From positions 868,001-932,000 of the forward strand of contig NZ_CP014015.2 of assembly GCF_001559075.2 (NCBI RefSeq): a stretch of 64,000 nucleotides of DNA, in the 5' to 3' direction. Position numbers and translations under genes: made by a program. Shown here in pieces: positions 27,945-37,558 of this stretch (within the stretch, counting starts at the first letter, position 1; every line of letters starts with the position of its first letter). The notes beneath the pieces are model-generated. The model was given only the letters and a program-made list of their open reading frames with translations. It did no database searches and had not been told where the DNA came from. This stretch comes from Citrobacter amalonaticus. Its GTDB lineage: Bacteria > Pseudomonadota > Gammaproteobacteria > Enterobacterales > Enterobacteriaceae.

Positions 27945-28658
27945 ATGTTATTTGCATGGATAACCGATCCTAACGCCTGGCTTGCGCTCGGTACGCTGAC
28001 GCTGCTGGAGATCGTGCTTGGGATCGATAATATTATTTTCCTCTCTCTGGTGGTGGCAAAACTCCCGACTGCGCAACGTGCGCATGCCCGTCGTCTCGGT
28101 CTGGCGGCGGCGATGATTATGCGGCTGGCGCTGCTGGCCTCCATCGCCTGGGTGACCCGGCTGACCAATCCGCTGTTCGAGGTGTTTGGTGAAGCCATTT
28201 CCGCCCGTGACCTGATCCTTCTGCTCGGCGGATTGTTCCTGATCTGGAAAGCGAGTAAGGAGATCCACGAATCCATTGAAGGTGAAGAAGAAGGGATGAA
28301 CATGCGCGTCACCTCCTTTCTGGGGGCCATCGTGCAGATCATGCTGCTCGACATCATCTTCAGTCTGGACTCGGTGATCACGGCGGTGGGCTTGTCCGAT
28401 CATCTGTTCATCATGATGGCGGCGGTGGTGATTGCCGTTGGCGTAATGATGTTTGCGGCGCGTCCTATCGGCGAGTTTGTCGACAGACACCCCTCCGTGA
28501 AGATGCTGGCGCTGTCGTTTCTGATTCTGGTGGGCTTCACCCTGATACTGGAAAGCTTCGACGTTCACGTGCCGAAGGGTTACATCTATTTCGCCATGTT
28601 CTTCTCGATTGCGGTCGAGAGCCTGAACTTGTTACGAAACAAAAAGAACCCACTGTAA
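27945..28658 (+). CDS. ygdQ: YgdQ, TerC-family integral membrane protein
   Basis: 237 residues from the ATG at 27945, the E. coli length; an in-frame GTG/ATG six codons upstream lacks support. It has about seven membrane helices with TerC-family acidic motifs in membrane segments (LEIVLGIDNIIFLSLVV and LLDIIFSLDSVITAVGL). TerC-family proteins are linked to metal-ion export or resistance; the substrate of YgdQ is not known. It is 63 bp after mutH. A weak GC hairpin lies at about 28667-28688. Confidence 0.93.
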   Translation: MLFAWITDPNAWLALGTLTLLEIVLGIDNIIFLSLVVAKLPTAQRAHARRLGLAAAMIMRLALLASIAWVTRLTNPLFEVFGEAISARDLILLLGGLFLIWKASKEIHESIEGEEEGMNMRVTSFLGAIVQIMLLDIIFSLDSVITAVGLSDHLFIMMAAVVIAVGVMMFAARPIGEFVDRHPSVKMLALSFLILVGFTLILESFDVHVPKGYIYFAMFFSIAVESLNLLRNKKNPL

Positions 28659-28795
28659 TTGCCCTTTTCGCTCCCTGCGGGGAGCGAATATCTCACCTTT
28701 TCTCCTCTCAGATTAAGATTTTCCTGCTTTTCCTGCCCACAACTTCAGGTTATTACTAGACTGTTATCAGACGCAGGCCACGTGAGGATAAATGG

Positions 28796-29014
28796 ATGAA
28801 AAAATGGGCAGTGATAATTTCCGCAGTAGGACTGGCTTTTGCTGTTTCCGGCTGTAGCAGCGATTATGTCATGGCGACCAAAGATGGTCGGATGATCCTG
28901 ACCGACGGCAAACCCGAGATTGATGACGATACCGGTCTGGTGAGCTACCACGACCAGCAGGGCAACGCCATGCAAATTAACCGCGACGACGTTTCTCAAA
29001 TCATTGAACGTTGA
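28796..29014 (+). CDS. ygdR: YgdR, small DUF903 lipoprotein
   Basis: 72 residues, with GAGG upstream of the ATG. The lipobox VSGC gives a lipidated Cys at about residue 19, followed by a DUF903 SH3-like domain ([36 protein letters not shown]). It is clearly paralogous to YgdI at 520-747. Function is unknown. Confidence 0.94.
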
Positions 29015-29121
29015 AGGTTGAGGTCAGCCGCGCTGCTGGCCTTAACAATTTTTCTTCCCTTTTTCCCTTCCCTCAGCCATTTTTATAATCCTTATGTCGT
29101 GATTATAAAAAGGAAACGGCT

Positions 29122-30162
29122 ATGCAATATCACCGTATACCCCACAGCTCGCTTGAAGTCAGTACACTGGGGCTGGGCACAATGACGTTTGGTGAACAAA
29201 ATAGCGAAGCCGACGCACATGCACAGCTCAACTATGCCGTTGCCAACGGCATTAACCTGATCGACGTGGCCGAAATGTACCCGGTCCCGCCACGCCCGGA
29301 AACCCAGGGTTTCACCGAAACTTACGTCGGAAACTGGCTGGCCAAATATGGCAATCGAGAAAAGCTGATTGTCGCCTCTAAAGTTAGCGGCCCGTCGCGC
29401 AATAATGACAACAGCATTCGCCCGAATCAGGCACTGGATCGTAAAAACATTCGTGAAGCGCTGCACGACAGTCTGAAACGTCTGCAAACCGATTATCTGG
29501 ACCTCTACCAGGTTCACTGGCCGCAGCGCCCGACCAACTGTTTTGGCAAGCTCGGCTACAGCTGGAGCGACGCCGCACCGGTGGTGTCGCTACTGGATAC
29601 GCTGGATGCGCTGGCTGAGTTCCAGCGGGCGGGCAAAATCCGCTACATCGGTGTCTCGAATGAAACGGCCTTTGGCGTGATGCGCTATCTGCATCTGGCG
29701 GATAAGCATGACCTGCCGCGCATTGTCACCATCCAGAACCCTTACAGCCTGGTCAACCGCAGCTTTGAAGTGGGGCTGGCGGAAGTAAGCCAGTACGAAG
29801 GCGTTGAACTGCTGGCCTATTCCTGTCTGGGATTTGGCACGCTGACCGGAAAATACCTGAACGGCGCGAAACCTGCCGGTGCGCGCAATACGCTGTTTAG
29901 CCGCTTTACCCGCTACAGCGGTGAGCAGACGCAAAAAGCCGTGGCGGCGTATGTCGATATCGCCAGACGGCATAACCTCGATCCGGCGCAGATGGCGCTG
30001 GCGTTCGTTCGTTATCAACCGTTTGTTGCCAGCACACTGCTTGGCGCCACCACCATGGAACAGCTGAAAACCAACGTCGAGAGCTTGCATCTGACGTTAA
30101 GCGAAGAGGTGTTGGCAGAGATTGAAGCGGTGCATCAGGTTTACACCTATCCCGCACCGTAA
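29122..30162 (+). CDS. tas: Tas, aldo-keto reductase family protein
   Basis: 346 residues, the E. coli length. The AKR catalytic tetrad is intact: D48 and Y53 (LIDVAEMYPVPP), K87 (IVASKVSG) and H132 (YQVHWPQRP). A C-terminal NADPH-binding segment reads FVASTLLGATTMEQLKTNV. In E. coli, tas was found as a suppressor of tyrosine auxotrophy; its physiological substrate is unsettled. It is monocistronic and convergent with lplT across a hairpin. Confidence 0.95.
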   Translation: MQYHRIPHSSLEVSTLGLGTMTFGEQNSEADAHAQLNYAVANGINLIDVAEMYPVPPRPETQGFTETYVGNWLAKYGNREKLIVASKVSGPSRNNDNSIRPNQALDRKNIREALHDSLKRLQTDYLDLYQVHWPQRPTNCFGKLGYSWSDAAPVVSLLDTLDALAEFQRAGKIRYIGVSNETAFGVMRYLHLADKHDLPRIVTIQNPYSLVNRSFEVGLAEVSQYEGVELLAYSCLGFGTLTGKYLNGAKPAGARNTLFSRFTRYSGEQTQKAVAAYVDIARRHNLDPAQMALAFVRYQPFVASTLLGATTMEQLKTNVESLHLTLSEEVLAEIEAVHQVYTYPAP

Positions 30163-30164
30163 CA

Positions 30165-30194
30165 GAAGCGCGCCGGAGGAATTCCGGCGCGTTG
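30165..30194. terminator. Bidirectional hairpin between tas and lplT
   Basis: Stem CGCGCCGGA / TCCGGCGCG with a short GGAAT loop fills the 33-bp gap between the two convergent stops. No strong T run is present, but its placement suits transcript ends on both strands. Confidence 0.6.
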
Positions 30195-30195
30195 A

Positions 30196-31392
30196 TTATG
30201 CCTGGCGGCGCTGCCAGATCCATAGCGCCGCTATCGCCAGCGCAAACAGACCGCCAAAACCGATACCCACGGCGACAACCGGAATCCCTACCCACACCGC
30301 CAGCGAGTAGAGCCCCAGCATCAACAGCATCGCGCTGTTCTCACCGAGATTCTGTACCGCGATCGCATTACCCGCGCCGACGCTCTTTTTACCGCGCTCC
30401 TGCAACAGCGCATTCAGCGGCACCACAAAGAAACCGCCCAGCACACCGATCAGCATCAGCAGCGCATAGGCAGGCAACAGCGCATGTTGCAGAGAAAAAA
30501 TCAGCACCACGACGCCAATCAGGATCCCCGCTGGCATGCAGCGCACCACGGTATCCAGCGTTACCAGTCTGGCTGCAGCTCCGGCCCCGGCCACAATACC
30601 GATCGCGACCATCGCGTTCAGGTAGGTTGGCGTAGCGTTATCGGTAATGCCTAACGCCACCGGCACCCACAGTACCAGCAGAAAACGCAGCGTGACTCCC
30701 GCGCCCCAGAACAGACTGGTGCCCACCAGCGAGAAACGCGTTTCGCCGTTGCGCCACAGTGAAACGCAGGCGCAGAAGAAACTGCGGGTCATCTTCACCA
30801 GATGCCAGGACTGCCCGGGACGAGCGGCAGCCAGTTTGGGAATAGACAGGTTCGCCACCACTGCACCGGCGTAGGCCAGCGCACAGGCAACCAGCGCGGC
30901 AATAACATGCCAGTCGGCCAGCACGCCGCCCGCCACCGAGCCGAGCAGGATCGCCGCAATAGTGGATGCCTCCATCAGGCCGTTCGCTTTCACCAGCTTA
31001 TCGCCAGTAGTCAGTTCCCCCAGAATGCCGTATTTGGCCGGAGAGTAAGCCGCCGCGCCAATCCCCACCAGCGTATAGCCGATAAATGGATTGAAGCCAA
31101 AACAGATCGTTGCCGCCCCCAGCAGTTTCAGTCCGTTGGCGAACATCATCACCCGGCCTTTGGCAAAGCTGTCAGCGATCTGCCCCACAAACGGCGCAAA
31201 CAGGATGTACGCGCCCACAAACACCATTTGCAGAATCGGCTGGCTCCAGTCCGGATAGAACTGTTCCTTCAGCAGCGCCAGCGTGGCAAACAACAGGGCG
31301 TTATCGCCAAACGCAGAGAGAAACTGCGCCGCGATAACCGACATCATCCCTTTCGACCAGACAGAGGTATTGGTATGTACTGACTCAGGCAT
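30196..31392 (-). CDS. lplT: LplT, lysophospholipid transporter
   Basis: 398 residues from the ATG at 31392 (E. coli 397); a start seven codons upstream lies inside aas and is not family-like. It is a major facilitator with about 12 helices (SAFGDNALLFATLALL, AAYSPAKYGILGELT). It flips 2-acyl-lysophospholipids across the inner membrane to Aas for re-acylation. It overlaps the aas 3' end by 8 bp, so it is coupled to aas, although it is read after it. Confidence 0.97.
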   Translation of the reverse strand: MPESVHTNTSVWSKGMMSVIAAQFLSAFGDNALLFATLALLKEQFYPDWSQPILQMVFVGAYILFAPFVGQIADSFAKGRVMMFANGLKLLGAATICFGFNPFIGYTLVGIGAAAYSPAKYGILGELTTGDKLVKANGLMEASTIAAILLGSVAGGVLADWHVIAALVACALAYAGAVVANLSIPKLAAARPGQSWHLVKMTRSFFCACVSLWRNGETRFSLVGTSLFWGAGVTLRFLLVLWVPVALGITDNATPTYLNAMVAIGIVAGAGAAARLVTLDTVVRCMPAGILIGVVVLIFSLQHALLPAYALLMLIGVLGGFFVVPLNALLQERGKKSVGAGNAIAVQNLGENSAMLLMLGLYSLAVWVGIPVVAVGIGFGGLFALAIAALWIWQRRQA

Positions 31393-33544
31393 TTTGTTTT
31401 TCCGGATCATCAACCCAGCTTTTCAGCGTCACGAAATCCGGCTTACCGCTGCCGAGTAACGGGAGTTGCTTCAGGTAACGGATATCGCGCGGCACCGCCA
31501 GTTCTGGCACGCCGTGCGCACGGGCATACTGCTGTAACACATCACGCGTCAGCTCGCTATCGGTGGTAAAGAGCACCAGCGCTTCGCCTTTGCTGGCATC
31601 GCTCTTGATCGCCGTCGCGTGCATTTTTTCCGGTGACACGCCGAGCGCCAGTTGCTCAACCATCTCCAGTGAGACCATTTCACCGGCAATTTTCGCAAAG
31701 CGTTTGGCGCGGCCCTGAATTTGCACGAATCCTTGCTCATCAACGCGCACGATATCGCCGGTGTCATACCAGCCGCGCTCCAGTTCTCCGGCGGCGTTTT
31801 CCGCCATCGGCACCTCCAGCACGCCCGGTTTTTCCACGCGCAGATAACCGTTCATGATGTTTGGCCCTTTCAACTGCAAACGACCGCCCTCTTCAATACC
31901 GGGGATCGCCAGCAGACGCGCGTCCATACCGGGCAGGATCCGCCCAACGGTACCAGGCTTCGCCGCCATCGGGACGTTAATCGAAACCACTGGCGCACAT
32001 TCCGTCACGCCATAACCTTCGAGAATGCGCAGACCAAACTTGTCCTGCCAGAGCTGTTTTGTACTCTCCTGGAGTTTCTCCGCGCCCGCCACCACATAGC
32101 GCAGACGATAGAAATCATACGGATTGGCAAAACGCGCATAGTTACCGAGGAACGTGGAGGTACCGAACAGCACCGTGCAGTTCCGGTCATAAACCAGTTC
32201 CGGCACAATGCGATAATGCAACGGACTGGGATAGAGGAACACGTCAGCACCGGTGAGCAGCGGCGTAAACAGCCCTACCGTCAGACCGAACGAGTGAAAC
32301 AGCGGCAGTGCCGACATAAAACGGTCATTGGCGGTGAAGTCAGCAATGGTTTTAATCTGCTCGACGTTAGCCAGCAGGCTCTTGTGGCTATGCACCACCC
32401 CTTTGGGATGACCTTCGGAACCCGAGGTAAAGAGGATCACCGCCGCCTCTTCCGGCTGCTGCTTGACCTGCGCCCGATGCGGCATCAGCAGGTGCGCAAA
32501 GATCCACAGCTTGTCCGCCGTGGTCACGTCGGCTTTGAGATCTTCCAGATAGACCCAGCGAACCTGCGTCAATTGCTCAGGCAGGTGCCAGAGTTTGCCT
32601 TTATCCAGGAACTGGCGGGAGGTAAAAATGGTTTTGATTTCCGCAGCGGTGATGGCGCTGGTCAGCCCTTTGACGCCCGCCGTGTAGTTCATCATTGCCG
32701 GGATACGACGGCGAGACACTGCGCCGAAAATCACCGCCGCGCTGATCGCGGCATTGGGCAGCATCAGGCCAATTTTTTCACCTTCCGCGCTGTATTTTTC
32801 CAGAATACGCCCGACAAACAGCGTCTTAGTGAGCAACTGTCGGTAGCTGTCCGGCTTGAAGTTGATGTCTTCAATACAGTGCTTGCCCGCACCATAACGG
32901 TACTTCGCCGCCAGCAGCGATTCATACAACGTTTCGCGCGGACGCACCGCCATCCGTGCTTCCATCATTTTCTGATGCAGCATTTCACCGGCGATTTTAC
33001 GGCGATCGCGCGCGCGCGGCGCATCGGGCATAGGCAGATGGGTCGGTGGTAAAACATGCAAATGGATCTGCGGAAAGAAGCGGCGTTTCACCAGCCCTTT
33101 CAGACGGCTGAAATGGGTGAGTTCTGCACCTTCAATCCGTACCGGCACCAGCGTCGCGCCGGATTTCGCGGCGACGAATCCGGCGCCGTCATAGATTTTC
33201 ATCAGCGAGCCGCTCACCGAAATGCGTCCCTCAGGGAAAATCACCACCGGGCGACCCTGCTCGATCAGCCGAACCAGATGTTTAATCGCCATCGGCTTCG
33301 TTGGGTCGAGCGGCACAAAATCGATCAGCGAGGTTAACCAGCGCATGTACCACTGCTGACTAATCGAGGTGTAAACCGCAAATACCGGACGTACCGGTAA
33401 AAATAACGCCAGCAGAATGCCGTCGATAAACGAGACATGGTTGGGGGTGATTAAGACGCGCTCTCCCTGCAACGCCTGCATATCCCCCGTCACGCGTACC
33501 CGATAGAGCACGCGGCACAGGTTACGGAAAAAGCCAAATAACAT
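31385..33544 (-). CDS. aas: Aas, acyl-ACP synthetase / lysophospholipid acyltransferase
   Basis: 719 residues, a two-domain fusion of E. coli length. The N-terminal PlsC-like acyltransferase has the HX4D motif at H36-D41 (NHVSFIDGILL) and FPEGRISVSGSL. The C-terminal AMP-forming synthetase starts at about residue 230 and carries ILFTSGSEGHPKGVVHSHKS and EGYGVTECAPVVS. It re-acylates lysophospholipids, for example 2-acyl-glycerophosphoethanolamine left after lipoprotein maturation by Lnt. It is first gene of aas-lplT. Confidence 0.97.
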   Translation of the reverse strand: MLFGFFRNLCRVLYRVRVTGDMQALQGERVLITPNHVSFIDGILLALFLPVRPVFAVYTSISQQWYMRWLTSLIDFVPLDPTKPMAIKHLVRLIEQGRPVVIFPEGRISVSGSLMKIYDGAGFVAAKSGATLVPVRIEGAELTHFSRLKGLVKRRFFPQIHLHVLPPTHLPMPDAPRARDRRKIAGEMLHQKMMEARMAVRPRETLYESLLAAKYRYGAGKHCIEDINFKPDSYRQLLTKTLFVGRILEKYSAEGEKIGLMLPNAAISAAVIFGAVSRRRIPAMMNYTAGVKGLTSAITAAEIKTIFTSRQFLDKGKLWHLPEQLTQVRWVYLEDLKADVTTADKLWIFAHLLMPHRAQVKQQPEEAAVILFTSGSEGHPKGVVHSHKSLLANVEQIKTIADFTANDRFMSALPLFHSFGLTVGLFTPLLTGADVFLYPSPLHYRIVPELVYDRNCTVLFGTSTFLGNYARFANPYDFYRLRYVVAGAEKLQESTKQLWQDKFGLRILEGYGVTECAPVVSINVPMAAKPGTVGRILPGMDARLLAIPGIEEGGRLQLKGPNIMNGYLRVEKPGVLEVPMAENAAGELERGWYDTGDIVRVDEQGFVQIQGRAKRFAKIAGEMVSLEMVEQLALGVSPEKMHATAIKSDASKGEALVLFTTDSELTRDVLQQYARAHGVPELAVPRDIRYLKQLPLLGSGKPDFVTLKSWVDDPEKQNA

Positions 33545-33630
33545 TTCAACTCCCTTTGCGCACGATTCGGTAAAATAATGGTGGCAGATTACACGAACAA
33601 GGCAACAGGAGCGACAGTAAACTCGGGGCG

Positions 33631-33718
33631 AAAAAAAACCTGCGCATCCGCGCAGGTTGGTGCAAGAGACAGGGTACGAAGAGCGTACCGAATAATCTCA
33701 CCAATCAATACCTCTGGG
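33631..33718 (-). ncRNA. omrA: OmrA small RNA
   Basis: Read leftward, the RNA starts CCCAGAGGTATTGATTGGTG and ends in AACCTGCGC-GGAT-GCGCAGGTT plus eight Ts, 88 nt, as in E. coli OmrA. The 5' segment is the pairing seed shared with OmrB. Family knowledge: OmpR-activated, Hfq-dependent repressor of outer-membrane receptors and of csgD and ompR mRNAs. It lies in the aas-galR gap, as in E. coli. Confidence 0.96.
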
Positions 33719-33833
33719 ATCTTGATTGTGGTCGGTACATGACCGCTTCGCCAGCGAGAAAACGCAAAGGAATGAAGGGAAATGCAACCAGTTGTGTAAA
33801 TTATCGCTTACTGTTACAGATTGGCGTAATAGC

Positions 33834-33918
33834 AAAAAAAAACCTGCGCAACTGGCGCAGGCTGGTGTAATTCGTGTGCTCAACCCGAAAGTTGACTTCA
33901 CCTATCAATACCTCTGGG
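33834..33918 (-). ncRNA. omrB: OmrB small RNA
   Basis: Read leftward, it starts CCCAGAGGTATTGATAGGTG, giving the same first 15 nt as OmrA, and ends with the hairpin GCCTGCGCC-AGTT-GCGCAGGTT and a T run. The middle (CAACTTTCGGGTTGAG) differs from OmrA. Length is about 84 nt. It is a tandem twin of omrA, 115 bp further right. The spacer 33719-33833 would hold the OmrA promoter and OmpR sites, which were not delimited. Confidence 0.95.
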
Positions 33919-34103
33919 ATCTCAACTTTATCAAGCCGCCGAGAAGCGTCGCCAGCGAACAATCGCAACAGCCCTTCGCAAAGTGTAACTAATGGTTTGC
34001 ATCGTTCGATTTTTGGCTTAATTCCACGGAGTTTGCTCACATTTGCCGCGTCGCAACAGGCAATCTGCTTGAACCAGCAGCCGTTTTCCGTAACACTGAC
34101 AGA

Positions 34104-34119
34104 ATGTAAGCGTTTACCC
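34104..34119. promoter_or_regulatory. gal-type operator upstream of galR
   Basis: ATGTAAGCGTTTACCC matches the GTGNAANCGNTTNCAC gal operator at all but two defined positions. It ends 15 bp before the galR start, in position for GalR/GalS autoregulation. Confidence 0.75.
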
Positions 34120-34134
34120 ACAATAGGTACTGTC

Positions 34135-35163
34135 ATGGCGACCATAAAGGATGTAGCCCGACTGGCTGGTGTATCAGTCGCCACCGTTTCCCGCGTCATT
34201 AATGATTCCCCCAAAGCCAGCGAGGCGTCACGCCTGGCGGTGACCAGTGCGATGGAGTCGCTCAGCTACCATCCCAATGCTAACGCGCGCGCGCTCGCGC
34301 AGCAGTCCACCGAAACGATAGGTCTGGTGGTTGGCGATGTTTCTGACCCTTTTTTCGGCGCGATGGTGAAAGCCGTTGAGCAGGTCTCCTATAACACCGG
34401 CAATTTTTTACTGATTGGCAACGGCTACCATAATGAACAAAAAGAGCGTCAGGCAATCGAGCAGCTTATTCGTCACCGCTGCGCGGCGCTCGTCGTTCAC
34501 GCCAAGATGATCCCGGATGCCGACCTGGCATCATTAATGAAGCAAATTCCCGGCATGGTGCTGATCAACCGGATCCTGCCCGGTTTCGAACAGCGCTGTG
34601 TGGCGCTGGATGACCGCTACGGCGCCTGGCTGGCGACCCGTCATCTGATCCAACAGGGCCACACGCGCATTGGCTATCTCTGCTCGAATCACTCTATTTC
34701 GGATGCGGAAGATCGTCTCAAAGGCTATTACGATGCCCTGGAAGAGAGCCATCTCCCGATCAACGATCGCCTTGTGACGTTTGGCGAACCGGACGAAAGC
34801 GGCGGTGAGCAGGCGATGACCGAACTGTTAGGCCGCGGCAGAAACTTCACCGCGGTGGCCTGTTATAACGACTCCATGGCCGCTGGCGCGATGGGCGTGC
34901 TGAATGATAACGGCGTTGACGTCCCGGCGGAAATCTCGCTGATAGGCTTTGATGACGTGCTGGTTTCGCGCTACGTTCGTCCGCGCCTGACCACCGTGCG
35001 TTATCCTATCGTGACGATGGCGACACAGGCCGCAGAACTGGCGCTTGCGCTGGCGGAAAAGCGCCCGCTGCCGGATGTCACCCATGTTTTCAGCCCTACT
35101 CTGGTCCGTCGCCATTCCGTGACGACGCCAGCGGACCCGGGCAATGCGTCATCAAACGAGTAA
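34135..35163 (+). CDS. galR: GalR, galactose repressor
   Basis: 342 residues from the ATG at 34135 (E. coli 343); the longer frame reads back through omrB and has no family support. The LacI-type HTH is ATIKDVARLAGVSVATVSRV, with the hinge at about residues 45-60 and a periplasmic-binding-like core (IGLVVGDVSDPFFGAMV). It represses galETKM, galP and mgl-related promoters and is induced by D-galactose. The gal operator upstream indicates autoregulation. A second LacI-family gene follows 13 bp after the stop. Confidence 0.97.
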   Translation: MATIKDVARLAGVSVATVSRVINDSPKASEASRLAVTSAMESLSYHPNANARALAQQSTETIGLVVGDVSDPFFGAMVKAVEQVSYNTGNFLLIGNGYHNEQKERQAIEQLIRHRCAALVVHAKMIPDADLASLMKQIPGMVLINRILPGFEQRCVALDDRYGAWLATRHLIQQGHTRIGYLCSNHSISDAEDRLKGYYDALEESHLPINDRLVTFGEPDESGGEQAMTELLGRGRNFTAVACYNDSMAAGAMGVLNDNGVDVPAEISLIGFDDVLVSRYVRPRLTTVRYPIVTMATQAAELALALAEKRPLPDVTHVFSPTLVRRHSVTTPADPGNASSNE

Positions 35164-35176
35164 TCAGGATCGCGTC

Positions 35177-36190
35177 ATGATAACAATGCTGGATGTTTCC
35201 CGTCGTGCCGGTGTCTCGAAAGCCACCGTTTCTCGCGTGCTGAACGGCACCGGTCAGGTCAAAGAAAGTACGCGTCAGAAAGTGTTTAAGGCGATGCAGG
35301 CGCTGGATTATCGTCCAAACTTTCTGGCCCGCTCGCTGGCGAACCGAACCAGCAACAGCATTGGGCTGGTCGTGTCGACCTTCGATGGTTTCTACTTTGG
35401 CCGCCTGCTACAGCAGGCCTCGCGGCAAACTGAATCTCACGGCAAGCAGTTGATTGTGACCGATGGTCACGATACACCGGAGCGCGAACAGGAAGCGGTG
35501 CAAATGCTGGCCGATCGGCAGTGCGACGCCATCATTCTCTACACCCGTTACATGAGCGAAAAAGCGATCCTCGCGCTGGCGGATTCGATCACGATGCCGT
35601 TGATTATCATTAACCGCGATGTCAGCCTGGCCCGCGAACGCGCCATCTTTTTTGAACAGGAAGACGCGGCATTTCAGGCGGTGGATTACCTGATTTCGCA
35701 GGGACATCGCGAGATAGCCTGTATTACCGTACCGGGACATACCCCAACCGGGAAGTCGCGTCTGATGGGCTATCGCAAGGCGCTGGAAAAAAACGGCATC
35801 GCCTGGGATCCGGCAAAGGTGAAATATGGTGATTCCAGCATGACGCGCGGCTATGACGCCTGTAATGAACTGCTGCAGGAAGGGGTGACGTTCAGCGCCC
35901 TGTTTGCCTGTAACGACGATATGGCGCTGGGGGCGTCGAAAGCCCTGCACCAGGCCGGACTTAACATTCCGCAGGATGTGTCGCTGTTTGGGTTTGACGA
36001 TGCGCCGAGTGCAAAATGGCTTGAACCGGGATTGTCGACGGTTTATCTCCCCATCGACACGATGATCACCACAGCCATCGACCAGGCGATCCGCATGGTC
36101 AATGGCGAAGAGGTCGAACCGATCCCGCCCTTTACCGGCACGCTGGTATTGCGTGATTCGGTGACCACCGGGCCGTATTTTAACGTATAA
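35177..36190 (+). CDS. LacI-family transcriptional regulator (AscG/CscR-like)
   Basis: 337 residues from the ATG at 35177, which has AGGA at a good distance; upstream in-frame starts overlap galR. The LacI HTH reads MLDVSRRAGVSKATVSRVLNG, with hinge YRPNFLARSLANRTSNSIGL and a sugar-binding core (CDAIILYTRYMSEKAI, GFDDAPSAKWLEPGLSTVYL). By sequence style it is nearer AscG than GalR. E. coli K-12 has no gene here. Its 13-bp distance from galR suggests cotranscription and possible GalR control. Effector and targets are unknown; no sugar genes adjoin it. Confidence 0.85.
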   Translation: MITMLDVSRRAGVSKATVSRVLNGTGQVKESTRQKVFKAMQALDYRPNFLARSLANRTSNSIGLVVSTFDGFYFGRLLQQASRQTESHGKQLIVTDGHDTPEREQEAVQMLADRQCDAIILYTRYMSEKAILALADSITMPLIIINRDVSLARERAIFFEQEDAAFQAVDYLISQGHREIACITVPGHTPTGKSRLMGYRKALEKNGIAWDPAKVKYGDSSMTRGYDACNELLQEGVTFSALFACNDDMALGASKALHQAGLNIPQDVSLFGFDDAPSAKWLEPGLSTVYLPIDTMITTAIDQAIRMVNGEEVEPIPPFTGTLVLRDSVTTGPYFNV

Positions 36191-36295
36191 GGCGTAATGC
36201 TATCTGCGCGACGCAAGGCCTGATGGCGCTTCGCTTATCAGGCCTACAAAGGACGGTAACGCCGCAGGCCGGATAAGCCGTCGCCCGACAAGAAA
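36191..36295. repeat. BIME between the LacI-family gene and lysA
   Basis: Two REP arms in inverted orientation: GCCTGATGGCGCTTCGCTTATCAGGCCTAC, then CGCAGGCCGGATAAGCCG TCGCCCGAC. It fills the gap between convergent stops. Described by arms only; no gene fits here. Confidence 0.8.
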
Positions 36296-37558
36296 TCAAA
36301 ACACTTCCAGCGCTAACAGCTCTTCGATGGTCTGGCGACGACGAATCAGCCGCGCCTGACCGTTGTCAAATAACACTTCCGGCAGCAGCGGACGGCTGTT
36401 GTAGTTTGACGACATTGAGGCGCCGTATGCGCCGGTATCATGCAGCACCAGATAATCTCCCGGCGCCACCGCTGGCAGCGCGCGGGTTTCCACCTTGCCG
36501 CCTTCCTGCTGGGTAAAGACGTCGCCGGATTCACACAGCGGTCCTGCGACGACCGTGTCGACCCGCGGCGCGTTCTCCAGTGAACGACCATCCGCCGCCA
36601 GCGCGGTAATATGGTGATAGCTGCCATACATTGCCGGGCGCATCAGATCGTTAAAACCCGCATCCACCAGCACAAAATGACGACTGCCCATCTGCTTCAC
36701 GCTGCGGACCTGAGTGACCAGCACGCCTGACTGAGCGACGAGAAAACGTCCTGGCTCAATTTCCAGCTTAACGTGATGCCCCAGATGACGGGCGATCTGC
36801 TCGCGCGCGGCATTCCACAAGCCAAAGTAATGCCGGGTATCCACCGCCTCTTCATCGTCGTGATAAGGGATCGACAGGCCGCCGCCGGCGGAGATCGCCT
36901 CCAGATCCTGACCAAAATCCACCACCTGACGCACCATCGCGCCGCACACCTGCTCCAGATGCCCATAGTCAACGCCTGAACCAATGTGCATGTGGATACC
37001 AGCCAGCTTCAGTTGATGACGTTGCATCACCGCCAGCGCCTGCGGCAAATCGGTATGCCAGATACCGTGTTTGCTGTTTTCGCCGCCGGTATTGGTTTTC
37101 TGGCTGTGGCCGTGACCAAAGCCCGGATTGACGCGCAGCCAGACGCGATGACCCGGCGAGACCTGCCCAAGCTGATCAAGCATATCGACAGAACCGGCGT
37201 TGACCGGAATGTGTAATTCGCTGACGCGGACCAGGGTGGCGTTATCAATCACATCGGCGGTAAACACGATGTCATCCGGATGCGTTTGCGGATCGTAGCC
37301 CGCCGCCAGCGCACGTTCGATTTCGCCTAACGACACGGAGTCCACCTTGACGCCCTGTTCACGCATTAAGCGCAGAATATGAATATTGGAGCAGGCCTTC
37401 TGCGCGAAGCGCACCACATCAAACTGTTGCAGCGCCGCAATCTGGCGACGAACGATCTGCGCGTCGTAAACCCAGACCGGGCAACCAAATTCGGCTGGCA
37501 GTCTGAGCAGGTTTTCTGCGGTGAGATCGGTATCGGTGCAATACAGTGAATGAGGCAT
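36296..37558 (-). CDS. lysA: LysA, diaminopimelate decarboxylase
   Basis: 420 residues, the E. coli length. PLP enzyme of fold type III that makes L-lysine from meso-diaminopimelate. The PLP lysine is K54 in VRFAQKACSNIHIL; the other active-site motif is GPLCESGDVFTQ, with GGGLSIPY as phosphate loop. It is divergent from lysR, which activates it when lysine is low; the 117-bp gap holds both promoters and the LysR site. Confidence 0.98.
   Translation of the reverse strand: MPHSLYCTDTDLTAENLLRLPAEFGCPVWVYDAQIVRRQIAALQQFDVVRFAQKACSNIHILRLMREQGVKVDSVSLGEIERALAAGYDPQTHPDDIVFTADVIDNATLVRVSELHIPVNAGSVDMLDQLGQVSPGHRVWLRVNPGFGHGHSQKTNTGGENSKHGIWHTDLPQALAVMQRHQLKLAGIHMHIGSGVDYGHLEQVCGAMVRQVVDFGQDLEAISAGGGLSIPYHDDEEAVDTRHYFGLWNAAREQIARHLGHHVKLEIEPGRFLVAQSGVLVTQVRSVKQMGSRHFVLVDAGFNDLMRPAMYGSYHHITALAADGRSLENAPRVDTVVAGPLCESGDVFTQQEGGKVETRALPAVAPGDYLVLHDTGAYGASMSSNYNSRPLLPEVLFDNGQARLIRRRQTIEELLALEVF

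Noticed and set aside
31721..33052. 443-codon open frame on the + strand opposite aas
   Set aside because: It is a shadow of the high-GC aas coding sequence, His/Arg/Gln-rich, with no recognisable domain or start site.
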